Shown: piece by piece, positions 26,996 through 35,970 of the stretch
Layout: each line of letters opens with the position of its first letter
Numbering within the stretch: position 1 is the stretch's first letter
Assembly: GCA_003480165.1 (NCBI GenBank)
Contig: QUIQ01000001.1
Span: 248,001-312,000 of the forward strand
DNA from: Firmicutes bacterium AM41-11
Lineage (GTDB): Bacteria; Bacillota_I; Bacilli_A; Erysipelotrichales; Erysipelotrichaceae
Direction of reading: 5' to 3'
DNA length: 64,000 nucleotides
The notes under the pieces: generated by a model
The model's database searches: none
Told to the model about the DNA's origin: nothing
The model's input: only the letters and a program-made list of their open reading frames with translations
Translations under genes and position numbers: made by a program

Positions 26996-28315
26996 ATGTT
27001 AAAAATCACTAAATTTGGTGGAAGTAGCGTTGCCAACGCAACCCAGTTTAAAAAAGTTAAAGGAATCGTCGAATCCGATCCTTCCCGACAATATGTAGTT
27101 GTCAGTGCACCAGGTAAACGCACAGCCAGCGATAATAAAATTACCGATCTTCTATATTTATTAGATGCCCATCGTCAATACCATGTAGATGCATCTAACG
27201 TCACAAAAATCATTCGGGATCGTTTCTTAAGCATTAAAAACGAACTCGGTCTTAAACAAAACTTAGAAAAAGACTTAGATGAATTCTTTGCGAATCTTGC
27301 CAAGATGAATCAAGCAGAAATCGTCTCACGAGGCGAATATTTCTGTGCTAAATTAATGGCCGAATATTTAGGCTATGCCTTTGTGGATGCAGCCGATGTG
27401 ATTCGTTTCCGCATGGATAAAACCATTGACTGGGATGCAACCACAAAAAAAGTTCAAGCCAAATGTGCAAAATACGATCATTTTGTATTCCCAGGTTTCT
27501 ACGGAAGTAATGCCAATGGGCAGATTCAAACCTTCCCACGTGGCGGTGGCGATATTTCCGGAGCTATTTTAGCCCGTTGTATCAACGCTGACATTTATGA
27601 AAATTGGACCGATGTTTCCGGTTTCTTAATGGCCGATCCACGCATCGTCAAAAACCCAGAACAAATTACGCATATCACCTATTCTGAATTACGTGAATTA
27701 TCTTATATGGGAGCTAGCGTGTTACATGAAGATGCTATCTTCCCAGCAAAAGAAAAAAATATTCCAATTCATATCTTAAATACCAATCGTCCCCAAGATA
27801 AAGGAACGATTATCCAGGAAAGCATTGAAGGCGAACAACCTTATGCGATTACCGGAATTGCTGGAAAACGTGGTTTCACAAGTATTCTTGTCTATAAGAA
27901 ACACATGTCCAATGAAGTTGGTTACATTCGAAAAGTCTTATCTATTGTAGAAGACTACAATGTACCAATCGAACATATTCCAAGTTCAATCGACTCTTTC
28001 AGTATTGTCGTTGCGGACAGTGATGTAGAAGACATTCTCTATGAGATGGTGGCTCGCATCAAAAATGAAATCAAGCCCGACTACGTTAAGACAAAATCAG
28101 GCTTAGCCCTTATTTCTACCGTTGGTCGAAATATGAGTGCCAAACCTGGTACTTCCGGAAAACTCTTTGGTGCCCTTGGCTCAAACCATATCAATATCAG
28201 TATGATTGCCCAAGGTAGCGATGAAATGAATATTACTGTAGGAGTTAAAGAAGAAGACTTCAATAAAACTGTTCAAGTCATTTATGATACATTTGTCACA
28301 AAGGAGAAAAAATAG
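26996..28315 (+). CDS. lysC: Aspartate kinase
   Basis: A 439-residue enzyme for the first step of the aspartate family. The N-terminal KFGGSSVANATQFKKV motif and FPRGGGDISGA define the kinase; two ACT domains at the C-terminus (about 290-439) are expected to mediate feedback inhibition. AGGGGG precedes the ATG. It is divergent from the thr operon and followed 2 nt later by asd. Confidence 0.96.
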   Translation: MLKITKFGGSSVANATQFKKVKGIVESDPSRQYVVVSAPGKRTASDNKITDLLYLLDAHRQYHVDASNVTKIIRDRFLSIKNELGLKQNLEKDLDEFFANLAKMNQAEIVSRGEYFCAKLMAEYLGYAFVDAADVIRFRMDKTIDWDATTKKVQAKCAKYDHFVFPGFYGSNANGQIQTFPRGGGDISGAILARCINADIYENWTDVSGFLMADPRIVKNPEQITHITYSELRELSYMGASVLHEDAIFPAKEKNIPIHILNTNRPQDKGTIIQESIEGEQPYAITGIAGKRGFTSILVYKKHMSNEVGYIRKVLSIVEDYNVPIEHIPSSIDSFSIVVADSDVEDILYEMVARIKNEIKPDYVKTKSGLALISTVGRNMSAKPGTSGKLFGALGSNHINISMIAQGSDEMNITVGVKEEDFNKTVQVIYDTFVTKEKK

Positions 28316-28317
28316 AT

Positions 28318-29301
28318 ATGAAAATTGCGATTGTAGGAGCCACCGGTGCGGTTGGCCAACAAATGCTTCAATGTTTAGAAGAAAGAAATGTCGAAGGTGA
28401 AGTGAAATTACTAGCTTCAAGTCGTTCAAAAGGCAAAGTTGTTTCTTATAAAGGAAAAGATCTTGTCATTGAAGAATTATGTGAAGATTCTTTTAACGAT
28501 GTGGATTATGCCCTGGGTGCAACGGAAAATGACATCACAAAGATGTGGATGCCATGGGCCCAAAAGAATCATGTTGTCGTTGTAGATAACTCCAGTGCCT
28601 ATCGTTTGGATAAAGATGTTCCCTTAGTTATTCCAGAAATCAATCCTGAAGATATTCAAAAACACCATGGCATTATTGCCAATCCAAACTGCGCAACCAT
28701 TATTGCCTTAGTAGCATTAAATGAATTAAAGAAAGAATTTGGCATTAAACGAATGATCGTTTCTACCTACCAAGCCGTATCCGGAGCTGGTGTCAAAGGA
28801 ATTCATGATCTAGAAGCACAAGCTAAAGATCCAAGCATTCCTTCTACCGCTTTCCCTTACCAAATTGCGTATAACTTGATTCCGCAAATTGGTGACTTTG
28901 ATGACCAAGGTATTTCTAAAGAAGAATGGAAAATGCAGAATGAAGGAAGAAAGATCTGGCACGATGAGAACTTGCTGGTATCTTGTACTTGTGTTCGGGT
29001 CCCCATTCTAAGAAGTCATAGTGAATCTATTTTCATCGAATGTGAAAAAGAAGTTGATGTTGCCAAAGCCCGTGCATGTATTGAAAAAGCAGCTGGTTGT
29101 CAATTAAAGGATGATCCACAAAATAAGATTTATCCAATGCCACTTGATACCACAAATCAAGACGACGTCTTTGTCGGACGTTTTAGAAAAGATATTGCCG
29201 ACCCAAGCGGTCATAGCTTAAGCTTATTCTGTTGTGGTGACCAGATTCGTAAAGGTGCTGCCACAAACGCTGTACAAATTCTACAAGAATTATTGAAATA
29301 G
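28318..29301 (+). CDS. asd: Aspartate-semialdehyde dehydrogenase
   Basis: 327 residues. NADP-binding IVGATGAVGQQML at the N-terminus, active-site Cys in NPNCATIIAL and the substrate region VSGAGVKGIHDLEAQ. It makes aspartate semialdehyde, the branch point to lysine/DAP and threonine/methionine. AAGGAG overlaps the lysC end, and a strong terminator follows. Confidence 0.96.
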   Translation: MKIAIVGATGAVGQQMLQCLEERNVEGEVKLLASSRSKGKVVSYKGKDLVIEELCEDSFNDVDYALGATENDITKMWMPWAQKNHVVVVDNSSAYRLDKDVPLVIPEINPEDIQKHHGIIANPNCATIIALVALNELKKEFGIKRMIVSTYQAVSGAGVKGIHDLEAQAKDPSIPSTAFPYQIAYNLIPQIGDFDDQGISKEEWKMQNEGRKIWHDENLLVSCTCVRVPILRSHSESIFIECEKEVDVAKARACIEKAAGCQLKDDPQNKIYPMPLDTTNQDDVFVGRFRKDIADPSGHSLSLFCCGDQIRKGAATNAVQILQELLK

Positions 29302-29325
29302 GAAGATGAGCAATCTTCCTTTTTT
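29301..29325 (+). terminator. Terminator of lysC-asd
   Basis: GGAAGAT/ATCTTCC stem with a GAGCA loop and six T. Confidence 0.88.
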
Positions 29326-29626
29326 ATAAGCCGAAACTATAAAGTACAAAGACAAAGGCGATCGTAGCAATCACGACAAGAATCGTAGGACAATCTTTCC
29401 ATGCACAAACAATCGCAAACAATCCGCCCAATACACCAATCCAAGGTGTATCTCCAACCGATAGGATAGCAGGAAAGACCATTGCGGTTAAAGCCGTATA
29501 CGGAATAAGCTTTAAAAACATCTCAAAGCGTTTGGATAAATGAAAACGATCAAGACAAAAAGCAGGAATAGCTCGTGGGATAAAAGTGACTAATCCCATC
29601 AAGCTGATCAAAACAACCATTCTCAT
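29324..29626 (-). CDS. azlD: AzlD-type branched-chain amino acid exporter subunit
   Basis: A 100-residue membrane protein with about four spans. Start set at the ATG at 29626, overlapping the azlC stop (ATGA) with GAGGAGG upstream. The sequence LMGLVTFIPRAIPAF is typical of AzlD. It works with AzlC in export of branched-chain amino acids or analogues. Confidence 0.88.
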   Translation of the reverse strand: MRMVVLISLMGLVTFIPRAIPAFCLDRFHLSKRFEMFLKLIPYTALTAMVFPAILSVGDTPWIGVLGGLFAIVCAWKDCPTILVVIATIAFVFVLYSFGL

Positions 29627-30312
29627 AGCACATCCTCCTCTTTGACAATCCATAGACCAATAAAAGCCGAAAGAAGGGTGGCACAAATCATCGCCCAATT
29701 ACTAGATAAGAATTGGGAAAAGATTGTGGAAAGTATAGCAGTGCAGCCAACTACCATCAATAAGCGAGAACTTTTTTTTGCCCCGGGAATCACCAAGGCA
29801 ATGAACATCGCATAAAGCGAAATACCTAAAGCACTGGATAAAACCGGCGGTAAAAGATTTGTGGATACAGCACCAAGCCAAGAGCCGACAAACCAACTTA
29901 ACCAGCACGTAAGTCCTAAGCCAAAAAAGTAGCTGATATTATCGATTGGTTTAGGCTTTGAAGTATAGAGAGCAAAGACTTCATCGGTAATAAAGAACGA
30001 CAATAAAACTCTTTGCCAACGCTTGCCATCATGTAATTTATCCATTACACAAGTCGACAAAATAATATGCCGCAAATTCATAATGAATGTCGTACAGACA
30101 ATCGCTAAAATTGTGGCATGTTGCCCCATCATATTAATGCCGGCCATTTGTCCAGCTCCCGTATAAACAAATAAGGATAAAGATAAAGTAGCCGGGATAC
30201 TGACATGGGCATTCACAGCCATCATGCCATACGCAATTCCAATCGGAATATAACCTAAAATAACCGGAATTCCATCTTTCATTCCTCGTTTAAATAAAGT
30301 CCAACGATGCAT
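29623..30312 (-). CDS. azlC: AzlC family permease
   Basis: 229 residues from the ATG at 30312, which has GGAGG 4 nt upstream; the longer frame reading into the tRNA side is not used. Several spans and FKRGMKDGIPVILGYIPIGIAYG at the N-terminus are characteristic of AzlC, the large subunit of the branched-chain amino acid exporter. Confidence 0.9.
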   Translation of the reverse strand: MHRWTLFKRGMKDGIPVILGYIPIGIAYGMMAVNAHVSIPATLSLSLFVYTGAGQMAGINMMGQHATILAIVCTTFIMNLRHIILSTCVMDKLHDGKRWQRVLLSFFITDEVFALYTSKPKPIDNISYFFGLGLTCWLSWFVGSWLGAVSTNLLPPVLSSALGISLYAMFIALVIPGAKKSSRLLMVVGCTAILSTIFSQFLSSNWAMICATLLSAFIGLWIVKEEDVL

Positions 30313-30362
30313 AAATCCTCCATTGCATAGTAAGTATATAGGAATTAGGGGTTTATCGCAAT

Positions 30363-30384
30363 AAAAAAGAGCATTTCTGCTCTT
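30363..30384 (-). terminator. Terminator of tRNA-Leu
   Basis: AAGAGCA/TGCTCTT stem with a GAAA loop and six T on the minus strand. Confidence 0.85.
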
Positions 30385-30394
30385 AGAATCGAAA

Positions 30395-30481
30395 TGGTGC
30401 GGCCGATGCGACTTGAACGCACACGGAATTGCTTCCACAGCCCCCTCAAAGCTGCGTGTCTACCGGTTCCACCACGGCCGC
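30395..30481 (-). tRNA. tRNA-Leu(GAG)
   Basis: An 87-nt tRNA including encoded CCA. The acceptor GCGGCCG pairs with CGGCCGC. The anticodon arm CAGCT-TTGAGGG-GGCTG shows anticodon GAG, and the long variable arm is that of a class II tRNA. It reads CUC/CUU leucine codons. Confidence 0.93.
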
Positions 30482-30492
30482 ATGGTTATATT

Positions 30493-31797
30493 CTACCGCA
30501 TTTTTTCGATTTTGGCTACACACTCTACACCAGTTGTTTGACAAAACATATCAACCGGTTGAATATACTGGCATTTATATCCCGCTTTTTCCATCCATTG
30601 TAAATCCCGATATAAAGTTCTAGGATTACAAGAAACATACACGATTCGTTTCGGATTGATGGTCATAAGATCTTGCAGACCTTGTTCATTCATACCTTTT
30701 CGCGGTGGATCCACAAAAGCTACATCAATGGCTTTTTTTTGCATCATTAAATCATGCGCGAACAAGCTGGCGTCCTGACAAAGATAGGTACAATTTGTGA
30801 TGTCATTTAAACGACAATTCTTCTTTGCGTTCTCTACCGCTTCTTCTACAATTTCTACCCCTAAGACTTCTTTGACATATTTGGCTACCGATAAACCAAT
30901 GGTTCCGGTTCCGGCATACATATCGACAACCGTCATAGATGCATCCAGTTCTGCAGCTTTTATAGCTTCCTTATATAAAACTTCCATCTGTTGGGAATTC
31001 ACTTGGAAAAAGGATTTAAAATGCAATTCAATTGTGTTCGATAAACAATCTGCATAGATTGAATCTTTTCCATATAAGACTTCATAATGCTCACCTAAGA
31101 TCACATTGTCGTTGCGCTTGTTGGTATTAAAGACAATACTTTTTATAGAAGGAAACGTTCTAACACATTCTTTGATCAAGGAATCCCAGGCATTCTTTTG
31201 CTGACCAATGAAGACAATTTGCGCTTCCTTCGTTTTATCAAAATAACGAATAAAAAGATGCCGTAAACCTTCGGCTAATTCCACCGTTAAATGTTCTTGA
31301 AAAAATTGATATAGTGCATTGATCTCATGCGATTGAATCTGGCAAGAAGAACAAGGAACAATATCATTGGAATGACTGCGATAAAAGCCCATCACAACTT
31401 TCCCATTCTTTATTTGAACCGGAAACTGAGCTTTGTTGCGATAATAAAGAGGTTCTTTTGCCCCTAAAGGAAAAAGCACATTTTGGCCTTTCATCAAAGC
31501 CTTTAAATGTTTATATTTAAAGTCCAATTGGGCGGCATAGCTTAAATGTTGCAGCTGACAACCTCCACAGCGACCCGCTACCGAACAAGATGGTTCTATA
31601 CGAGCAGGACTTTTTTTTATAATCTTTAAAACTCTGGCATAAGCATATTTCTTTTGTACTTTGGTAATCGCAATTTCTACCTTCTCACCAACTAAGACAG
31701 CCGGTATAAAAACAACCATGGCATCAATTTTCGCAATCCCATAGCCAAGATTGGTATCATCTATAATATCTACTGTATATATTTCATTCTTTTTCAT
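30493..31797 (-). CDS. rlmD: 23S rRNA (uracil-5-)-methyltransferase RlmD/RumA type
   Basis: A 434-residue TrmA-family enzyme. An N-terminal TRAM domain is followed by the four-Cys iron-sulfur motif (CSVAGRCGGC and, later, the CSSC region). The SAM site is DMYAGTGTIGLSVA, with DPPRKGM and the catalytic Cys in YVSCNPRTL. It methylates a uracil in 23S rRNA; which one cannot be told by sight. Confidence 0.92.
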   Translation of the reverse strand: MKKNEIYTVDIIDDTNLGYGIAKIDAMVVFIPAVLVGEKVEIAITKVQKKYAYARVLKIIKKSPARIEPSCSVAGRCGGCQLQHLSYAAQLDFKYKHLKALMKGQNVLFPLGAKEPLYYRNKAQFPVQIKNGKVVMGFYRSHSNDIVPCSSCQIQSHEINALYQFFQEHLTVELAEGLRHLFIRYFDKTKEAQIVFIGQQKNAWDSLIKECVRTFPSIKSIVFNTNKRNDNVILGEHYEVLYGKDSIYADCLSNTIELHFKSFFQVNSQQMEVLYKEAIKAAELDASMTVVDMYAGTGTIGLSVAKYVKEVLGVEIVEEAVENAKKNCRLNDITNCTYLCQDASLFAHDLMMQKKAIDVAFVDPPRKGMNEQGLQDLMTINPKRIVYVSCNPRTLYRDLQWMEKAGYKCQYIQPVDMFCQTTGVECVAKIEKMR

Positions 31798-31825
31798 GTT
31801 CCTAGTGTATCAAAAAAAATCCATA

Positions 31826-31854
31826 TTGACTATTGTGGATAAGTATTGTATAAA
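31826..31854 (+). promoter_or_regulatory. Promoter of the marR-ABC-ABC operon
   Basis: TTGACT, 17 bp, TATAAA. Just downstream TAGC...GCTA half sites (about 31862-31883) could be the MarR operator. Confidence 0.6.
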
Positions 31855-31899
31855 TACATAACTAGCTAATAATTAACATGCTAACGAAAAGGAGGAACT

Positions 31900-32343
31900 A
31901 TGAAAAAAATCCACCGGTATGGAATGTACTTTAAACGCATTCACTTAGATATCGAAAAAGAAATACATACTAAGTTGAGCGCCTACAATCTTACCAAAAG
32001 CCAATTGGATATCTTAAACTATCTCGATCAACATCCCGATCAGATGACTTGTCAAAAAGATCTACAAAACTATTTACATGTATCTAATGCCACAATCAAC
32101 GGCTTAGTCAATCGTTTGGAACAAAACGGCTATATCTATCGCATCACCAATAGCGAAGATAAACGAATGGTTTCCATTCATCCGACCGAGAAAGCCAACC
32201 AAATCAAAGATCTTTTTCTCACAACGATATACAATCTGGAACAAAAGATGATGGCCCATATTGCCCCTGACAAACAAGAAGAACTTGTCAACTTATTGGA
32301 ACAAATGATTCAAAATATAGAAAGCGAGGATCAACCATGTTAA
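31900..32343 (+). CDS. MarR-family transcriptional regulator
   Basis: A 147-residue winged-helix regulator. The recognition region QNYLHVSNATINGLVNRLEQNGYI and the wing RITNSEDKRMVSIHPT are clear. It is first in an operon with two ABC exporter halves, overlapping the first by 7 nt, so it probably represses them until a drug or lipid ligand binds. Confidence 0.93.
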   Translation: MKKIHRYGMYFKRIHLDIEKEIHTKLSAYNLTKSQLDILNYLDQHPDQMTCQKDLQNYLHVSNATINGLVNRLEQNGYIYRITNSEDKRMVSIHPTEKANQIKDLFLTTIYNLEQKMMAHIAPDKQEELVNLLEQMIQNIESEDQPC

Positions 32344-34085
32344 AAACTTTACTGGCTCAAGTCAAAGAGTACAAAAAAGCTTCGATATTAGCCCCTTTAT
32401 GGGTTGCGATGGAAGTTGTTTTGGAAGTCTTTATTCCCTTCATGTTATCCATCATGATCGATAAAGGCTTAAATGCCCCCGGCGGTAATATGCAAGTCGT
32501 CATCATTACAGCCATTATTATGCTCATTGCCGCTACATGTTCTCTCTTTTCCGGTTTCCAAAGTGGAAAATACGCCGCCTATGCTTCCGCGGGTTTTGCC
32601 AAAAACTTGCGTAAAGCCCAATATGAAAAGATTGAAGACTTCTCTTTTAAGGAAATTGATAAATATTCCACAAGTTCCTTAATCACACGTATGACAACCG
32701 ATGTAACCAATGTACAAAATGCCTATATGATGATCATTCGTACTTGTGTACGTGCTCCAATGATGTTAGTTGCCACGCTTTTTATGACATCACTTTTAAA
32801 TAAGAAAATTGCCATGTATTTTGTCGCAACCATCATTTTATTAGGCATCGTATTATTTGGCGTAATCTTTATCGTACGTCCCATCTTTAACCGTTTATTT
32901 AAAGAATATGACCGCTTAAACCAAGGCGTACAAGAAAATGTTTCTGGTATTCGCGTAGTAAAATCCTTTGTGCGAGAAGACTATGAAATCACACAATTTC
33001 ATAAAAGAAGTAAAGCTCTGTTCTCTACCCAAAGATTAGCCGAAAATATCTTAACCATTAATGCCCCTGCCATGCAATTTAGTGCCTATGCCTTGATTCT
33101 TTTAATCTCTTGGACCGGAGCCCATATGATTGTTTCCCATACTATGACAACCGGTCAATTGATGAGCTTATTTACCTATGTCATGAATATCTTAATGTCG
33201 TTGATGATGTTGTCGATGGTTGTCGTTATGGTTTCCATGTCCATTGCCAGTGGGTCACGTATCAGTGAAGTCATCAACCAAAAAAGCTCCCTAACTTCTC
33301 CAGAAAACGGACTTACTACCGTTGCCAATGGAGACATTCGCTTCAACCATGTAACCTTTGACTATGGAAAAAACGATGATGAAAACCAACATGTTTTAGA
33401 AGACATCAATTTACATATTCCCAGCGGCTCTACACTAGGAATCTTAGGCGCAACCGGAAGCTCCAAATCCAGCTTAGTCCAGTTAATCCCCCGGTTATAT
33501 GATGTCAGTGAAGGAAGCGTTGAAGTAGCCCAGCACAATGTCAAAGATTATGACTTAGAAGTATTGCGTGACAATGTCGCAATGGTGCTACAAAAAAACG
33601 TATTGTTCTCTGGAACTATCAAAGAAAACATGCGTTGGGGAAATGCCGAAGCCAGTGATGAAGAAATCATGGAAGCCTGCAAACTTGCCCAAGCCGATGA
33701 ATTCATTCAATTAATGCCCGATAAATATGATACCTATATTGAACGCGGTGGAAGTAATGTATCGGGTGGACAAAGACAGCGTTTATGTATTGCCAGAGCT
33801 CTACTAAAAAAACCAAAGATATTAATTCTAGATGATTCAACTAGTGCCGTTGATACCAAAACCGATGCCTTGATTCGTCAAGCCTTCCTGAAAAAAATTC
33901 CGAATACAACGCGTATCATTATTAGTCAAAGAATTAGTTCCATACAAGATGCAGACCAAATCTTAGTCTTAGACAATGGAAAGGTCAGTGCCATTGGAAC
34001 CCACGAAACGCTTTTAAAGACTTCCCCACAATATCGGGAAACGTATCTTGCCCAACAGAAAGGTGGTGATTTTGATGAAGCGTAA
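32337..34085 (+). CDS. ABC exporter half-transporter, degenerate Walker B
   Basis: 582 residues, six spans then an ATPase domain. Walker A reads GATGSSKSS (Ser in place of the usual Gly before Lys), the signature is VSGGQRQRL, and Walker B LILDDSTS carries Asp instead of the catalytic Glu. It is the degenerate half of a heterodimer with the next gene. Same layout as the pair at 1589-5041, but under MarR control. Confidence 0.92.
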   Translation: MLKTLLAQVKEYKKASILAPLWVAMEVVLEVFIPFMLSIMIDKGLNAPGGNMQVVIITAIIMLIAATCSLFSGFQSGKYAAYASAGFAKNLRKAQYEKIEDFSFKEIDKYSTSSLITRMTTDVTNVQNAYMMIIRTCVRAPMMLVATLFMTSLLNKKIAMYFVATIILLGIVLFGVIFIVRPIFNRLFKEYDRLNQGVQENVSGIRVVKSFVREDYEITQFHKRSKALFSTQRLAENILTINAPAMQFSAYALILLISWTGAHMIVSHTMTTGQLMSLFTYVMNILMSLMMLSMVVVMVSMSIASGSRISEVINQKSSLTSPENGLTTVANGDIRFNHVTFDYGKNDDENQHVLEDINLHIPSGSTLGILGATGSSKSSLVQLIPRLYDVSEGSVEVAQHNVKDYDLEVLRDNVAMVLQKNVLFSGTIKENMRWGNAEASDEEIMEACKLAQADEFIQLMPDKYDTYIERGGSNVSGGQRQRLCIARALLKKPKILILDDSTSAVDTKTDALIRQAFLKKIPNTTRIIISQRISSIQDADQILVLDNGKVSAIGTHETLLKTSPQYRETYLAQQKGGDFDEA

Positions 34086-35925
34086 AAACAGTTTAATGCG
34101 CATCTTAAAAGAAGCCATTGCCAGCCATAAGATATTAAGTGCTCTGGTTTTATTGTTGATAATCTTTTCCGCTTTTGCCAGTGTCTATGGATCGCTTTTT
34201 ATGCAGAAGCTAGTCGATGATTATATCACTCCACTTAGCACGCAAACAAACCCCGACTTTACCCCATTGCTGAAAGCCCTCTTTCAACTTATGGGTATTT
34301 TCCTAACGGGTGTCCTTGCGACATGGCTCTATCGCTTCTTTTGTGTAACAATTTCTGTTGGTGCCTTAAAAACGATTCGTGATGATTTATTCGAACATAT
34401 GGAAACCTTGCCAATTAAGTACTTTGATACCCATGCCCATGGCGATATCATGTCCGTTTATACAAACGATATCGATACCTTACGCCAAGTCTTATCCGAA
34501 AGTATTCCGATGGCTTTAAGTTCCTTTATCACTATCCTTTCGGTATCCATATCTATGATTGTCTTAAACTTACCAATGGCATGTGTCACTTTCTTTATTG
34601 GCTTTTGTATGATCTATGTCAGCAAGAAAGTTTCTATGAAATCTGGTAAATACTTTAAGATGCAACAAAACAGCTTAGGTAAAGTTAATGGATATATTGA
34701 AGAGATGATGGAAGGAAGTAAAGTCATTAAAGTCTTCAATCATGAAAAAATTTCGATTGAAGATTTCAATACACTCAATGAAGAATTAAGTCATGCTTCC
34801 AGCAACGCCAATAAATATGCCAATGTCTTAATGCCAATCCTAGGAAATATGGGATACATTTCTTTGGTTTTCAATGCCTTATTTGGAACCATTTTAGCTA
34901 TGAATCATATTGCCGGATTAACCTTAGGAACGATTGCTGCCTTTGTACAATTGAACCGTTCTTTTAATGGACCAATTGGTCAAATCTCCATGCAGTTAAA
35001 TGCGATTGTCATGGCCCAGGCCGGAGCAGAAAGAATTTGCCGTTTAAAAGATGAAGTATGCGAAGTCAATGAAGGTCGAGTTACCTTAGTCAATATGAAA
35101 CAATTCAATGGAGAATGGATCGAATGTCATGAAAATACCGGTCATTGGTTCTGGAAACATCCAAGAAAAGATGGTGTTGCCTATGTAGAATTAAAAGGGG
35201 ATGTACGCTTTGAAGATGTAAATTTTAGCTATACGCCGAAAAAGACCATCCTCCACCACATCAACCTCTTTGCCAAGCCAGGCCAAAAAATTGCCTTTGT
35301 CGGGGCAACCGGAGCTGGTAAAACAACCATCACCAACTTAATCAACCGTTTCTATGATATCCAAAGTGGTTCGATTACGTATGATGGCATTGATGTTAAG
35401 TTGATTAAAAAAGAAGATCTACGTCGCTCATTAGGTATCGTTCTACAAGATGTAAACTTATTTACCGGAACGATTATGGATAACATCCGTTATGGAAATC
35501 TTGAAGCCAGTGATGAAGAGTGCATCGCAGCCGCAAAACTTGCCAATGCGCATGATTTTATCAAACACTTGGAACACGGCTATCAAACCCAAATTGATGG
35601 AAGCGGTGAAAGCCTCAGTCAAGGGCAACGTCAATTGATTTCGATTGCCCGAGCTGCAGTAGCCAATCCACCAGTCTTGATTTTGGATGAAGCAACTTCC
35701 AGCATTGATACAAGAACCGAAAAAATCGTACAAGATGGTATGGATAAATTAATGCATGGACGAACCGTATTCGTCATTGCTCACCGTTTATCAACCATTC
35801 AAAATGCCAATGCGATTATGGTCTTAGACCAAGGACGTATTATTGAAAGAGGAAATCACGAAGATCTACTCGAACAAAAAGGAATTTATTATCAACTCTA
35901 TACGGGTGCCTTTGAAATGGAATAA
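34075..35925 (+). CDS. ABC exporter half-transporter with catalytic Glu
   Basis: 616 residues from the ATG at 34075, which lies inside the end of the preceding gene behind GGTGGTGAT. Walker A GATGAGKTT, non-canonical signature LSQGQRQL, Walker B LILDEATSSID with catalytic Glu. Compared with its homologues it carries an insert of about 40 residues before the ATPase domain (around VNMKQFNGEWIECHENTGHW). It should pair with the preceding subunit in one exporter. Confidence 0.92.
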   Translation: MKRKNSLMRILKEAIASHKILSALVLLLIIFSAFASVYGSLFMQKLVDDYITPLSTQTNPDFTPLLKALFQLMGIFLTGVLATWLYRFFCVTISVGALKTIRDDLFEHMETLPIKYFDTHAHGDIMSVYTNDIDTLRQVLSESIPMALSSFITILSVSISMIVLNLPMACVTFFIGFCMIYVSKKVSMKSGKYFKMQQNSLGKVNGYIEEMMEGSKVIKVFNHEKISIEDFNTLNEELSHASSNANKYANVLMPILGNMGYISLVFNALFGTILAMNHIAGLTLGTIAAFVQLNRSFNGPIGQISMQLNAIVMAQAGAERICRLKDEVCEVNEGRVTLVNMKQFNGEWIECHENTGHWFWKHPRKDGVAYVELKGDVRFEDVNFSYTPKKTILHHINLFAKPGQKIAFVGATGAGKTTITNLINRFYDIQSGSITYDGIDVKLIKKEDLRRSLGIVLQDVNLFTGTIMDNIRYGNLEASDEECIAAAKLANAHDFIKHLEHGYQTQIDGSGESLSQGQRQLISIARAAVANPPVLILDEATSSIDTRTEKIVQDGMDKLMHGRTVFVIAHRLSTIQNANAIMVLDQGRIIERGNHEDLLEQKGIYYQLYTGAFEME

Positions 35926-35970
35926 AAAAAGGAGAACTTCAATTCGAAAATTGGAGTTCTCTTTTCTTTT
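35924..35970. terminator. Bidirectional terminator between the ABC and P-type ATPase genes
   Basis: A 13-bp stem GAGAACTTCAATT paired to AATTGGAGTTCTC with loop CGAA; T-rich tails occur on both strands. Confidence 0.85.
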
